A stretch of 64,000 nucleotides of DNA from an uncultured Lachnospiraceae bacterium (GCA_902761225.1 CACWJQ010000021.1:1-64000); one strand, 5' to 3'; shown: positions 25,493-34,960, counted from the first letter of the stretch. The notes: generated by a model from the letters alone, not told the origin. Program-made: numbers and translations.

Positions 25493-26434
25493 TCAGCTTC
25501 TGAGCTTATTTACGATACGGTCAAGATCATCGTTATTGTAGAACTCAATGGTAATGGAGCCGGCTCCGTTTCCCTTGCCGTTTACCGAAACCTTGGTTCC
25601 CACTGCCATCTTCAGACCTTCCTCTATATCATGGTAGAAGATCTTAAGCTGCTCGTCCGTTACGGGCTTTGGCTTGGCAGGCTTCTTCATTGCGTTAACG
25701 AGCTTCTCAACATCACGGACATTGAGCTTCTCATCAACTATCCTCTGAGCCACCTCTTCCTGTACGGATTTATCATCGATGGAAAGAAGAGCTCTTCCGT
25801 GACCTGCACTTATAAGGTCCTCGATCAGCATCTCCTGAACCTTATCTGAAAGCTTCAGAAGTCTGATGGAATTGGTTATGGCCGATCTGCTCTTGGAGAT
25901 CCTCTCTGCGATATCGTCCTGAGTAAGGTCGAATTCATCTACAAGTCTCTTGTAGCCCTGAGCCTCCTCAATGGGATTCAGATCTGCTCTCTGGATATTC
26001 TCGATAAGGGAGATCTCGAGTATCTCCTTCTCGGAATAATTACCGATGATGACAGGTACTTCCTTGAGTCCCGCAAGCTTACATGCTCTCCATCTTCTCT
26101 CACCTGCGATGATCTCATAATAATCTTTTCTGTCCTGGACAAGTATGGGCTGGATCAGACCGTGAAGCTTAATGGAGTCAGCGAGTTCCTGAAGAGCATC
26201 CTCATCGAATTTTCTTCTGGGCTGCTTTCTGTTGGGTTCGACTCTGTTGATGCTGACCATCACTCTGGAATCTTTTGTTCCGTTCTTGGCCTGTTCCTTT
26301 GCCGCCTTGGTATTATCCTCGGCAGTGTCCTTACCGACAACATTGGGTATCAGAGCATCAATGCCCTTTCCCAGACCTCTTCCGCCCGGTTTCTTAGGTA
26401 AACCCTTTCCGTCTGCTGCCTTATTTAATCCCAT
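25493..26434 (-). CDS. parB: Chromosome partitioning protein ParB (Spo0J)
   Basis: Centromere-binding CTPase. The N-terminus has a basic RGLGKGIDALIPN box, then the ParB domain with GERRWRA (CTP-binding and arginine finger region) at about residue 115, a helix-turn-helix (TQDDIAERISKSRSAITNSIRLL), and a C-terminal dimerisation domain after an Ala/Lys/Pro-rich linker. 313 residues, normal. It overlaps nothing and lies 32 bases after parA. The TGTTTCACGTGAAACA parS sites it should bind lie at 27280-28471 upstream of parA. Confidence 0.95.
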   Translation of the reverse strand: MGLNKAADGKGLPKKPGGRGLGKGIDALIPNVVGKDTAEDNTKAAKEQAKNGTKDSRVMVSINRVEPNRKQPRRKFDEDALQELADSIKLHGLIQPILVQDRKDYYEIIAGERRWRACKLAGLKEVPVIIGNYSEKEILEISLIENIQRADLNPIEEAQGYKRLVDEFDLTQDDIAERISKSRSAITNSIRLLKLSDKVQEMLIEDLISAGHGRALLSIDDKSVQEEVAQRIVDEKLNVRDVEKLVNAMKKPAKPKPVTDEQLKIFYHDIEEGLKMAVGTKVSVNGKGNGAGSITIEFYNNDDLDRIVNKLRS

Positions 26435-26466
26435 GCTTCCCTCCGTATATTTAATAACGTAAGTTA

Positions 26467-27240
26467 TTATTTCTTATCTTCAAACAATTCCTCAACTTCT
26501 TTTGCGAGATTCCTGTAAGCCTCGCATCCGGCACATTTGGGATCATACACCGTGATGGGTACCTCATAAGAAGGAGCCTCCGACAGTCTGACATTTCTCG
26601 GAATCTTTGATTCAAAAGTATGATAATTCACGGTGCTTCTTACATTCTCAACAACATCGTTGGACAGTGTGGTACGGGAGTCAAACATTGTGAACAGGAT
26701 GCCTGAAAGCTCGAGTCCCGGATTCATTCTGCTCCTCACAAGATTGATGGTCTCTATTACCTGTCCGAGTCCCTCGAGAGCAAGATACTCGCACTGAACG
26801 GGAACGATAACTCCGCTTGCAGCTGCCATGGAATTGACAGTCATAAGGCTTATGGCGGGAGGACAGTCGATCAGTATGTAGTCATAATCCTCCTTGACAA
26901 AGTCAAGTTCTCTCCTGAGTATGAGATTAGCCTTATCCTGTCCGGCCATCTCAATCTCAACCGCTCCGAGATTGACATTAGCAGGAACGAGTGAAACATT
27001 CAGGGCAACATCCTTTACTATAGCTTCAGCCAGTGTGCACTCTTCCAGCATCACTTCATAGATGGTATACTCCATCTCATTTTTGTTAACGCCAAAGCTG
27101 CTTGAAGAATTCCCCTGGGGATCCATGTCCACTACCAGGACTTTCTTTCCCAATTCTCCAAGACAAGCAGCAAGGTTAACAGTGGTGCAGGTCTTGCCTA
27201 CTCCACCTTTCTGATTTGCTATTGCGAATATTCTATCCAT
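26467..27240 (-). CDS. parA: Chromosome partitioning ATPase ParA (Soj)
   Basis: Deviant Walker-type ATPase, 257 residues. Walker A KGGVGKTCTTVNLA at residues about 11-24 with the signature Lys, Walker A' in DMDPQGNSSS, Walker B DYILIDCPPA. It drives origin segregation with ParB and in Bacillus also controls DnaA. First gene of the parAB-DUF4446 set; a near-consensus parS (27280-27295) lies 40 bases upstream of its start, so ParB may autoregulate. Confidence 0.96.
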   Translation of the reverse strand: MDRIFAIANQKGGVGKTCTTVNLAACLGELGKKVLVVDMDPQGNSSSSFGVNKNEMEYTIYEVMLEECTLAEAIVKDVALNVSLVPANVNLGAVEIEMAGQDKANLILRRELDFVKEDYDYILIDCPPAISLMTVNSMAAASGVIVPVQCEYLALEGLGQVIETINLVRSRMNPGLELSGILFTMFDSRTTLSNDVVENVRSTVNYHTFESKIPRNVRLSEAPSYEVPITVYDPKCAGCEAYRNLAKEVEELFEDKK

Positions 27241-27279
27241 AAATACCCCTTTTCAATTAACGGATATTATATCACGAAA

Positions 27280-27295
27280 TGTTCCACGTGAAAAA
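27280..27295 (+). other. parS-like site (14/16)
   Basis: TGTTCCACGTGAAAAA matches the universal Firmicute parS TGTTTCACGTGAAACA at 14 of 16 positions, keeping the CACGTG core. A second half site (TGTTTCAC) follows at 27296-27303. It sits in the parA promoter region. Confidence 0.7.
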
Positions 27296-27331
27296 TGTTT
27301 CACAAGTCTTCGGAGCATACCACCCACTGTG

Positions 27332-27943
27332 TTATCTGTCAAATGATACATCATTATCTGCTTGCATGACCTGAACAGTTAATGTGCATTCTTTTCCCTT
27401 TTTATCGGGGCAGACTATTTGGACCGTATCTTCCGGGAAGGCTATCCTTTCCAGTCCATTCTCTTTCCTGTCAACGAGGATATATCTGTTGCCGTTTTCA
27501 TCAAATGTGATGGCAAACATTATCCTCATGTTGTTCAGTATATAGGGATTATTGGTGATATATGACAGCTCCATTTGCTTTCCGTTAAAGCTGACTATTA
27601 ATCTACGGGTACTGTCATACTCCTTTTCTGAGGAAAACCCGTTAGTCTTGATGTGATCGAAGAACCTTTTGTTATATGTGTAATCCCGGATCATGGAATA
27701 TGCCAATCCCCAGATACCGGGATCTGTCAGAGACAGAAGTGCTGCTGCCTTGAAGGGCAGAAGGAGTCCGCCGATCAATATAAGGATTGCACCCAGGCAC
27801 GGAAGACCGGAAACGTAATGTCCGGATCTCTTGCTTGCTGCTCCCGCACCATAGGTCAGTGCGACGCAGATCAGTCCTAATATGACCAGGATGATCCCTA
27901 TGAAGTCTTTTGGCTCTATCAGTTTTCCAAATACCTGTAGCAT
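27332..27943 (-). CDS. Membrane protein of unknown function
   Basis: A 203-residue protein. The N-terminal half has three hydrophobic segments (about 14-33, 45-65, 67-85), and the C-terminal half is a soluble domain rich in beta strands (RRLIVSFNGKQMELSYI, NRYILVDRKENG, TLTVQVMQAD). No family recognised. It follows a zinc-ribbon membrane protein gene by nine bases, and both sit between rsmG and parA, where most relatives have nothing. They look like a late insertion into an otherwise conserved order. Confidence 0.68.
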   Translation of the reverse strand: MLQVFGKLIEPKDFIGIILVILGLICVALTYGAGAASKRSGHYVSGLPCLGAILILIGGLLLPFKAAALLSLTDPGIWGLAYSMIRDYTYNKRFFDHIKTNGFSSEKEYDSTRRLIVSFNGKQMELSYITNNPYILNNMRIMFAITFDENGNRYILVDRKENGLERIAFPEDTVQIVCPDKKGKECTLTVQVMQADNDVSFDR

Positions 27944-27952
27944 ATTATCTGT

Positions 27953-28222
27953 TTAGAATCCCATAGACCACATCATCAATCCAAGCATGATCCAAAAACC
28001 TATACATAACAGGAATATAATGATCCTTCCTTTTCCCTCCGGGGTAAAGAAATATTTCGTCTTCCACTCATTGATGTAATCACTCATCCATGAATTGCCG
28101 GTATCGGAAACAGGAATATTCCCCGGATTCGCATTACCGAGGGTATTCTTGAACCAGGTTCCACAGTAGTTACATCCGTTTATCCCGGCCGGTATTTCTT
28201 TGTTGCAATTTGGACATTTCAT
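27953..28222 (-). CDS. Zinc-ribbon membrane protein
   Basis: An 89-residue protein. An N-terminal zinc ribbon CPNCNKEIPAGINGCNYCG (two CxxC knuckles, residues 3-21) is followed by a polar linker and one C-terminal hydrophobic hairpin or helix (about 65-87). The start at 28222 follows GAGGGGG. It is paired with the membrane protein downstream (nine-base gap). Short zinc-ribbon/membrane proteins like this are common in clostridia; their role is not known. Confidence 0.72.
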   Translation of the reverse strand: MKCPNCNKEIPAGINGCNYCGTWFKNTLGNANPGNIPVSDTGNSWMSDYINEWKTKYFFTPEGKGRIIIFLLCIGFWIMLGLMMWSMGF

Positions 28223-28321
28223 GTGATCCCCCTCAAAAAACACTATCTTTATATAAATACCTATATATAGTGGTACTGTTTTCTTCTCTTTGTGAAACCT
28301 TTTCAGAAAACTACTACCATT

Positions 28322-28337
28322 TGTTTCACGTGAAACA
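28322..28337 (+). other. parS: parS site, perfect match
   Basis: TGTTTCACGTGAAACA, a perfect copy of the Firmicute parS sequence to which ParB/Spo0J binds. It lies in the noncoding gap between rsmG and the zinc-ribbon gene, about 8 kb left of oriC, a normal place. Confidence 0.95.
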
Positions 28338-28359
28338 TCTTACCCCTAAATCTTGAAAA

Positions 28360-28375
28360 TGTTTCACGTGAAACA
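28360..28375 (+). other. parS: parS site, perfect match
   Basis: A second perfect TGTTTCACGTGAAACA, 38 bp from the first. Tandem perfect copies make this the likely ParB nucleation point in this region. Confidence 0.95.
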
Positions 28376-28455
28376 TTTATATTTAGTATTACACCAAAAT
28401 CCATTATATCAAGTGGCAATATATAGTGCCATATAAGAGAACGATAACTAAAATA

Positions 28456-28471
28456 GATTTCACGTGAAATA
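28456..28471 (+). other. parS-like site (13/16)
   Basis: GATTTCACGTGAAATA keeps the central TTTCACGTGAAA of parS and differs at three outer positions. It lies 37 bases from the rsmG stop. Confidence 0.7.
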
Positions 28472-28507
28472 CGTCTTGTGTCATCAATAAGATAAATCAC
28501 TATTTGG

Positions 28508-29224
28508 TCAAAGAGGTTTTTTGGAAGGAGTTCCCGGTTTCCTGGGATATGCTTTGGGACAGCTCTTCACTTTATCTATTATGATAAGATTCCTTACAAT
28601 GTCACTGTCTTCAAGAGTAAAGATGTCTTCCTTGATAACAGATCCGCCCAATACCTCCAAGGCATGCCCGGAAGATGATAACTCTTCACTTCCCTTATCA
28701 GATTTATATGAAACAAACTGTCCTCCCACCTTTACAAATGGAAGACACAGTTCACTGAGTACAGGAAGATTAGCAACAGCACGTGATACACACAGATCAT
28801 ACTGTTCTCTCATGTCAGCCATATGACCTGCCTCTTCAGCTCTTCCATGACAGGTATGGATACCCGTAAGACCCAGTTCAGATATAACACCGTCCAGAAA
28901 TGTTAACCTCTTCTGAAGAGAATCAAATAATGTAATATTGATCGAAGGGAATATTATCTTAAGTACCATTCCGGGAAATCCCGCACCGGTACCCACATCA
29001 ATGACCGATATTTCCCGTGACATATCTATATCCCTTATGATTGAAACAGAATCTATATAATGCTTTATAAGTACATCTGAAAATTCCGTGATGGCAGTAA
29101 GATTAAGAGACTTGTTGGTCTCTGTCATCATCTCATAATATTTATCAAGCTGATATATCTGCTCATCAGATACAGATACACCATAACCATCAAGATATGC
29201 AATTAACCTGGAATAATCATTCAT
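28508..29224 (-). CDS. rsmG: 16S rRNA (guanine-527-N7)-methyltransferase RsmG
   Basis: Also called GidB; methylates G527 of 16S rRNA in the streptomycin-binding region. SAM motif I DVGTGAGFPGMVLKI is clear at about residue 75, and LKHY-like IKHYIDSVS and CVSRAVANLPVL are family words. 238 residues, the normal length. It is downstream of mnmG in the classical mnmE-mnmG-rsmG order, but a 26-bp perfect palindrome lies in the 74-base gap. Confidence 0.96.
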   Translation of the reverse strand: MNDYSRLIAYLDGYGVSVSDEQIYQLDKYYEMMTETNKSLNLTAITEFSDVLIKHYIDSVSIIRDIDMSREISVIDVGTGAGFPGMVLKIIFPSINITLFDSLQKRLTFLDGVISELGLTGIHTCHGRAEEAGHMADMREQYDLCVSRAVANLPVLSELCLPFVKVGGQFVSYKSDKGSEELSSSGHALEVLGGSVIKEDIFTLEDSDIVRNLIIIDKVKSCPKAYPRKPGTPSKKPL

Positions 29225-29260
29225 ATAGTAAGATTAGCCTTATGTAATAATCTCTTTTCA

Positions 29261-29286
29261 AAAATATGACACGCGTGTCATATTTT
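29261..29286. repeat. 26-bp perfect palindrome between mnmG and rsmG
   Basis: AAAATATGACACG / CGTGTCATATTTT is a perfect 13+13 palindrome without loop, 12 bases after the mnmG stop and 37 before the rsmG start. As RNA it would be a hairpin with a GC-poor stem followed by TTTTTG on the minus strand, so it may attenuate transcription. The lack of a loop and the exact symmetry also suit a protein operator. Confidence 0.75.
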
Positions 29287-29298
29287 GATGATCTGTTT

Positions 29299-31239
29299 TC
29301 ATCCGTTACGTTCAGAGGATCTGTTTATCTTTTCAAGATATACCAGCAATACCGATATATCCGCAGGAGATACACCGGATATCCTTGATGCCTGACCGAC
29401 AGATACAGGTCTGAATTCCTTAAGCTTCTGACGTGCTTCTATTCTAAGTGAAGGAACATCATCATAGCCTATGTTTTCAGGTATGAGCTTAACCTCAAGC
29501 CTCTCCTGTTCCCTGACCTGCTTTTCCTGTCTCTTAATATATCCTTCGTATCTTATCTCAATCTGAACCTGCTCCGTAACATCTGCAGGAAGCGGCTTTC
29601 TGTCCGGATCAAGAGGAGCAATTTTTTCGTAGTCCAGCTCAGGTCTGCACAGGAGCTGGGCTAAGGAAGTAGCCGTACCAAGGGGAGATGAACCAAGAGA
29701 CTCAAGATATCTGCATACATCCGAAGATGCTCCCAGCATTACTCCTTTCAGTCTTTCAGTCTCTTCCTCTATCTGCTTCTGCTTTGTGAGCACTCCCTCA
29801 TATACATCATCTGAAATAAGCCCCACTCTGTGACCGTATTTACGAAGTCTTAAGTCCGCATTGTCCTGACGTAACAGAAGTCTGTACTCTGCTCTTGAAG
29901 TCATCATACGGTAGGGCTCTCTGTTATCCTTGGTGACAAGATCATCGATGAGTACTCCGATGTAGCTTTCACTTCTCTTAAGAACAAGGAATTCCTTTCC
30001 AAGGATCTCCATTGCGGCATTTACGCCGGCAACAAACCCCTGCGCAGCAGCTTCTTCATAACCGCTGCTTCCGTTAAACTGACCGCCTGCAAAAAGTCCC
30101 TTTATCTTCTTGAACTCAAGATGAGGATACAGGCATTTTGCATTGATGCAGTCGTATTCTATGGCATATGCATTTCTTACGATCTTACAGTTCTCAAGCC
30201 CGGGTACGGTTCGGTACATTGCAAGCTGTACATCCTCCGGAAGTGATGAACTCATTCCGTCAACATATACTTCATCGGTGTACAGACCTTCAGGCTCTAT
30301 GAACACCTGATGTGATTCCTTGTCTGCAAACTTTACGACCTTATCCTCTATCGAAGGACAATACCTGGGACCTGTGCCCTCGATTATCCCTGCATATATG
30401 GGAGATCTGTCAAGGTTTGCCCTGATTATGTCATGTGTATTCTTATTGGTATGCGTAAGCCAGCAGGATACCTGGTCTTTCTGAATGGTCTCCGGATCTG
30501 TTGAAAAAGAAAACGGCACTATCCTTTCATCGCCCTTCTGCTCTTCCATCTTTGAATAATCGATGGTCTTTCCATCCATTCTCGCAGGTGTTCCCGTCTT
30601 AAATCTTCTGAGCTCCACACCGGCATTTCTGAGGGATTCCGACAGATGGGTTGCAGCCTGTAATCCGTTTGGTCCGGTATAAGTGATGGATTCACCCGTC
30701 AGACATCTTGAATTAAGATATACTCCGGTGCAGAGAACTACAGCCTTTGCATGATATACGGTACCTGTCTGGGTTCTGACACCTCTGACTGTTTTTTCAT
30801 ATGTACCTTCCCTGCTGTCAACCGGAATTTCTTCCCACAGAAGCTCACATACTTCAGCCTGTTTAATGGTAAGATGCTCCTGGGATTCCAGAACCTTTCT
30901 CATGGAACCTGAATAATCCCTCTTATCAGCCTGAGCCCTGAGTGAATGCACTGCAGGTCCCTTTGATGTATTGAGCATCTTGCTCTGAATAAAGGTCTTA
31001 TCTATATTCTTACCCATCTCTCCGCCGAGAGCATCCAACTCTCTTACAAGATGCCCCTTGGAAGATCCGCCTATATTGGGATTGCAGGGCATAAGTGCGA
31101 TACTGTCCACACTTACGGTAAACACTACTGTTTCAAGTCCGAGCCTGCTGCATGCAAGTGCTGCTTCGCATCCGGCATGTCCCGCACCGACTATGGCTAC
31201 ATCAATATTAAATTCAGCGCCTCTGCATTTAAGATCCAT
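29299..31239 (-). CDS. mnmG: tRNA uridine-5-carboxymethylaminomethyl modification enzyme MnmG
   Basis: FAD enzyme that, with MnmE, installs cmnm5 at U34 of several tRNAs. The dinucleotide-binding site [17 protein letters not shown] is at residues 13-29; [13 protein letters not shown] and the GidA signature [16 protein letters not shown] are present, and the C-terminal helical domain that binds MnmE ends the protein. 646 residues, normal; a short N-terminal extension ([10 protein letters not shown]) precedes the FAD fold. The ATG directly follows the mnmE stop TAA. Confidence 0.97.
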   Translation of the reverse strand: MDLKCRGAEFNIDVAIVGAGHAGCEAALACSRLGLETVVFTVSVDSIALMPCNPNIGGSSKGHLVRELDALGGEMGKNIDKTFIQSKMLNTSKGPAVHSLRAQADKRDYSGSMRKVLESQEHLTIKQAEVCELLWEEIPVDSREGTYEKTVRGVRTQTGTVYHAKAVVLCTGVYLNSRCLTGESITYTGPNGLQAATHLSESLRNAGVELRRFKTGTPARMDGKTIDYSKMEEQKGDERIVPFSFSTDPETIQKDQVSCWLTHTNKNTHDIIRANLDRSPIYAGIIEGTGPRYCPSIEDKVVKFADKESHQVFIEPEGLYTDEVYVDGMSSSLPEDVQLAMYRTVPGLENCKIVRNAYAIEYDCINAKCLYPHLEFKKIKGLFAGGQFNGSSGYEEAAAQGFVAGVNAAMEILGKEFLVLKRSESYIGVLIDDLVTKDNREPYRMMTSRAEYRLLLRQDNADLRLRKYGHRVGLISDDVYEGVLTKQKQIEEETERLKGVMLGASSDVCRYLESLGSSPLGTATSLAQLLCRPELDYEKIAPLDPDRKPLPADVTEQVQIEIRYEGYIKRQEKQVREQERLEVKLIPENIGYDDVPSLRIEARQKLKEFRPVSVGQASRISGVSPADISVLLVYLEKINRSSERNG

Positions 31240-32679
31240 TTATTTACCCATACAGAATTTTGAGAAGATCTCATCAGCAAGATCGTCCCCTATTTCTTCA
31301 CCTATTATAAGCCCGAGACTCTTATATGCATCCATCAGATCAACCGTGTATATATCAGTCTCCATGCCGTCCGAAACCGCATTAAGAACGTTGTTCAATG
31401 ATACTTCTGCAGCACAGAGAAGCTCTTTGTGACGCAGACCTGTTATCACTATATCCGATGAGGATGATACCATTCCGCTGTAAAAAAGTCTCTTTATCTC
31501 ACGTTTAAGTTCGTCCTGACCATGTCCGTCAGCGGCGCACATTATGATGCACGGATACCTGTCAGAGAACTCTTCAAAGGTCATATTCCTTATGCTCTCA
31601 CCTGCAGAGTATCTGAAATGCTCATATATGTCAGATGGCTTTATCTTAAGTGTCTTATCTGCTTTGTTCAGTATGATGATGGTCTTCTTTTCATATACTG
31701 ATGAGAAGATCTCCATATCATCAGTTTCAAGATATTCCGAAGCATCTATCATAAACAGAACAAGATCCGCTCCCGATGCGGCATTCAGGGCTTTTTTGGT
31801 ACCGATGCTCTCTATGGGATCATCAGTATTTCTTATACCCGCAGTGTCCGTAAGTCTTAAGAGTATATCATCAAGCATTACATACTCTTCTATCGTATCC
31901 CTTGTGGTACCTGGAATATCGGATACGATGGCTCTGTCCTGTCCTGTTAACAGGTTTAAGAGTGAGGATTTACCTGAATTGGGACGTCCTGCAATGCAGG
32001 TGTTTATACCCTCTCTTACAAATCTTCCGCTTGCGTATGATCCAATGAGCTTTTCTGTCTCAGCTTTTAATCCGTTAACAACATCAGTGATGTGATCTTC
32101 ATAACCTGTCAGATCAAAGTGTTCAGGATCGTCTATTGCCGATTCTATATATGCCGTCTCGTAAAGGATACGTGCTCTCATATCCCTGATCACAGCCGAC
32201 ACCCTTCCGGACATCTGATCCCTGCTGCTTCTGAGTGCGGATTCAGACCTCGAAGAGATCATATCCATAACACCTTCAGCCTGGGCAAGATCCATTTTTC
32301 CGTTTAAGAAAGCTCTCCTTGTAAACTCTCCGGGAGCAGCCATTATCGCACCCATCTGTATCACAAGGGCAAGAACTTTTTTAAGCAGAAAAACACCGCC
32401 ATGACACTGCAGTTCAACGGTATCTTCTCCGGTATATGAATGAGGTGCCCTGTAGAGAAGCACAATACATTCGTCGATGGTCTCTTCACCGCTTTTTACA
32501 TAACAGTGTCTGAAATTACCGGCCTCCATGGAACTGAGGACTTTATTATCCTTACTGTCATAGAGAATTTCCGAGCATATGGAAACAGCATCAGGTCCGC
32601 TGACTCTGATGATACCTATGCCCGACTCGGAAAGGGCTGTTGAGATTGCTGCGATTGTGGTTGATGATACTTCACTCAT
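31240..32679 (-). CDS. mnmE: tRNA modification GTPase MnmE
   Basis: Potassium-dependent GTPase partner of MnmG. Domains: N-terminal tetrahydrofolate-binding domain (TIAAISTALSESGIGIIRVSG), central helical domain, inserted G domain with G1 GRPNSGKSS, G2/G3 GTTRDTIE and DTAG, G4 NKAD, and a C-terminal FCMGK where the family has the conserved C-x-GK. 479 residues. The start ATG lies ten bases after a terminator-like hairpin and has no ribosome binding site, which is unusual for an essential-type gene in this genome. Confidence 0.96.
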   Translation of the reverse strand: MSEVSSTTIAAISTALSESGIGIIRVSGPDAVSICSEILYDSKDNKVLSSMEAGNFRHCYVKSGEETIDECIVLLYRAPHSYTGEDTVELQCHGGVFLLKKVLALVIQMGAIMAAPGEFTRRAFLNGKMDLAQAEGVMDMISSRSESALRSSRDQMSGRVSAVIRDMRARILYETAYIESAIDDPEHFDLTGYEDHITDVVNGLKAETEKLIGSYASGRFVREGINTCIAGRPNSGKSSLLNLLTGQDRAIVSDIPGTTRDTIEEYVMLDDILLRLTDTAGIRNTDDPIESIGTKKALNAASGADLVLFMIDASEYLETDDMEIFSSVYEKKTIIILNKADKTLKIKPSDIYEHFRYSAGESIRNMTFEEFSDRYPCIIMCAADGHGQDELKREIKRLFYSGMVSSSSDIVITGLRHKELLCAAEVSLNNVLNAVSDGMETDIYTVDLMDAYKSLGLIIGEEIGDDLADEIFSKFCMGK

Positions 32680-32691
32680 AATTTATAAAAA

Positions 32692-32717
32692 TGGGCCACA
32701 GCTACAGCCATGGCCCA
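32692..32717 (-). terminator. Hairpin with U-run directly upstream of mnmE
   Basis: On the minus strand TGGGCCA (32711-32717) and TGGCCCA (32692-32698) form a GC-rich stem with a 12-base loop, followed by TTTTTAT. The run ends only seven bases before the mnmE ATG. It may be a true terminator for jag or an attenuator controlling mnmE-mnmG-rsmG. Confidence 0.7.
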
Positions 32718-32780
32718 ACCGGCAGTCAGAAACTGCTTCTTTACAGTCAATTGATCCGATATACGGCCGTAGCCGTATTA

Positions 32781-33620
32781 TCAATATCTCCTGCCTCTGC
32801 GGCCGGAACGACCGTAATCTCCGGTAGGTCTTACACCTTCCTTGAGAGCTACAACGATGTGACGGTTAGTTCCCTCACCCTCACTATAGGTATATACATA
32901 ATCATTGTCCTGAAGTGCGGAGTGGATTATCCTTCTCTCATAAGGATTCATTGATTCCAGCTCATAAGGACGTCCAGTTCTCTTAACCTTTGCAGATACA
33001 TTCTTGGCAAGATTCTCAAGGGTTGCTCTTCTTCTTTCCCTGTAATCCTCGGTATCAACCTTTACTCTTATGTACTGCTCGCTGTCCTTGTTAACTACAA
33101 GGCTTACGAGATACTGAAGAGAATCAAGGGTTGCTCCTCTTTTTCCGATGAGGATTCCCATATCATTGCCTGCAAGCTCTATATCAAGTGCATTCTCGGA
33201 AAGCTCGAATGAGGTCTTGATGGTTGCTTCCATGTTCATGGCCTTGAACACATCCTCAAGGAACTTCTTTGCGGAAGCTTCGTATTTGGCGGGATCTGAA
33301 ACGGGAATGATCTTCTCTTCCTTTACCGCAGGAGCTTCCTCTGACTTTACAGCCTCAGCCTTTACGACTTCATTAACTTCTGCCTTTACAGCTTCCTTAA
33401 CTTCCTCAGCTGCTGCAGGAGCGGGAGCTGCCTCTTCAACAGCTTCCTCTGACTTGATCCTTGCCTTTATTACCGCATTCTTGGCACCAAGTCCGAGAAA
33501 ACCTGATGATCCCTCGTCTACAACAACATAATCAAGTCTGTCACTGGTAACACCGAGATCCTGGCATGCATCAGTGATCAGGTCATTAACTGTTTTTCCT
33601 GTATACTCTTTATAATCCAT
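32781..33620 (-). CDS. jag: RNA-binding protein Jag/KhpB
   Basis: Cytosolic RNA-binding protein encoded next to yidC in many Firmicutes. An N-terminal Jag_N domain (YTGKTVNDLITDAC, GFLGLGAKNAVIKAR) is followed by an Ala/Glu/Val-rich low-complexity linker (about 70-115). Then come a KH domain with the GKRGATLDSLQYLVS loop and an R3H domain (RRATLENLA, NPYERRIIHSAL). The C-terminus is Gly/Arg-rich (GRSGRRGRRY). 279 residues. It lies 11 bases after yidC. In relatives it works with KhpA in RNA regulation of cell division and elongation. Confidence 0.93.
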   Translation of the reverse strand: MDYKEYTGKTVNDLITDACQDLGVTSDRLDYVVVDEGSSGFLGLGAKNAVIKARIKSEEAVEEAAPAPAAAEEVKEAVKAEVNEVVKAEAVKSEEAPAVKEEKIIPVSDPAKYEASAKKFLEDVFKAMNMEATIKTSFELSENALDIELAGNDMGILIGKRGATLDSLQYLVSLVVNKDSEQYIRVKVDTEDYRERRRATLENLAKNVSAKVKRTGRPYELESMNPYERRIIHSALQDNDYVYTYSEGEGTNRHIVVALKEGVRPTGDYGRSGRRGRRY

Positions 33621-33631
33621 TATTTAAGACC

Positions 33632-34960
33632 TCACTTAGTGTTTCTTCTGTTGAATTCGGCAACCATATTTGCCTTTGCTGCCATTGAGCCCGGAGCATA
33701 ATCCGAAGGCTTTGATAGTTCTTCCTTACTGTCAGTCGAAGCATCCTTATTCACATAGGAAGCTTTGGTCTGTATACTGCGGGTATTTACATTCGCGTAG
33801 TTCTGCATCTGAGCCTGCAGAGCCTGTGCCTTTTCAAGCTTCTTGGCGCTCTTTTCCTTATTCTGCTCGATAAGCGCATCAAAATCAATCTTGTCGATCT
33901 TCTTGTTCATAAAGATCTGAAGCACTACACGGACTACTGCATTGGCGATCCAGTAAAGTCCCATACCTGCGGGAAGTGTGAAGCAGAACCAGATCGATAC
34001 CAGAGGCATCATTGTGTTCATGGTCTTCATCTGCTGCGCCATGGCATCTGCCTGTGAATTATCACCTGTAGGCTGAGCCTGGTTGGGAGCAAGCTTTATT
34101 GAAAGCCACTGTGTAAATCCTGATACAAGAGGAATGAGCACTGCAAGGATCATGATAAGGTATGCATGATTTGCAAAGCTTTCCCTCATTATATACCAGG
34201 GGGTATTTCTGATATTAAGACCAAGGAAATTGTTATAGGTATCGATGAGTCCCTTTTCAATGATATTGCCGTTTGCATCAAGAGTGCTGAGTATGCGGCT
34301 TCCCTGGAATGCAAGATCTGAAAGACCATAATGCTCACTGATCGTGGTCATATCCGCAGATGATACTCTGTTAAGAACATCGATTATACCATTCTCAAGA
34401 TTTCCCTCTTTGGCGAGGTTCTTGGAATACATCGCTATAGCGGAGCTGACACTCTCAAGTTCACCCTTATTCTCGGTAATGAATGCACCATTATCGGTAC
34501 TTACTATTCTTTCGGCAAGAACTCTGAAGGTATTACCGATCCTTGTAACATATGCAGGTATCTGATAGATAACTCTGTACAGAGCAAAGAGGATAGGCAT
34601 CTGAATAAGCAGATACGCACAGCTGCCTGTTGGAGATGTGCCGTATTTTGCATATACAGCCTGAGTCTCGGCATTCATCTTCATCATTGAATCCTGATCC
34701 TTCTTGCCATCGTACTTTTTCTGGATGGCCTTGATCTCGGGATTCATCTTCATTGAAAGCTTGGAGAACTTCTGCTGCTTATAGGTCAGAGGGATCATGC
34801 ATACATTTACTATAATGGTAAAAAATATGATGGACAGACCTATGTTAGGTATACCTACCTGATTGAGAACATAGAATATTCCCTCCATGATCTTTCCAAG
34901 TATCCATACGATATACTTGAAAATGGGAGTGGAATTAGGGGTTAATAGTGTGAAATACAT
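33632..34960 (-). CDS. yidC: Membrane protein insertase YidC/SpoIIIJ
   Basis: Insertase and foldase for membrane proteins, alone or with SecYEG. It has an N-terminal membrane segment, the hydrophilic groove helix with VCMIPLTYKQQ, a cytoplasmic coiled coil (IQKKYDGKKDQD), and four further helices including PAGMGLYWIANAVVRV. The region between helices (about 150-245) is longer than in Bacillus, and the C-terminal tail is Lys/Ala/Gln-rich. 442 residues. Its start overlaps the yidD stop by one base. No lipobox is visible, unlike SpoIIIJ. Confidence 0.95.
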   Translation of the reverse strand: MYFTLLTPNSTPIFKYIVWILGKIMEGIFYVLNQVGIPNIGLSIIFFTIIVNVCMIPLTYKQQKFSKLSMKMNPEIKAIQKKYDGKKDQDSMMKMNAETQAVYAKYGTSPTGSCAYLLIQMPILFALYRVIYQIPAYVTRIGNTFRVLAERIVSTDNGAFITENKGELESVSSAIAMYSKNLAKEGNLENGIIDVLNRVSSADMTTISEHYGLSDLAFQGSRILSTLDANGNIIEKGLIDTYNNFLGLNIRNTPWYIMRESFANHAYLIMILAVLIPLVSGFTQWLSIKLAPNQAQPTGDNSQADAMAQQMKTMNTMMPLVSIWFCFTLPAGMGLYWIANAVVRVVLQIFMNKKIDKIDFDALIEQNKEKSAKKLEKAQALQAQMQNYANVNTRSIQTKASYVNKDASTDSKEELSKPSDYAPGSMAAKANMVAEFNRRNTK

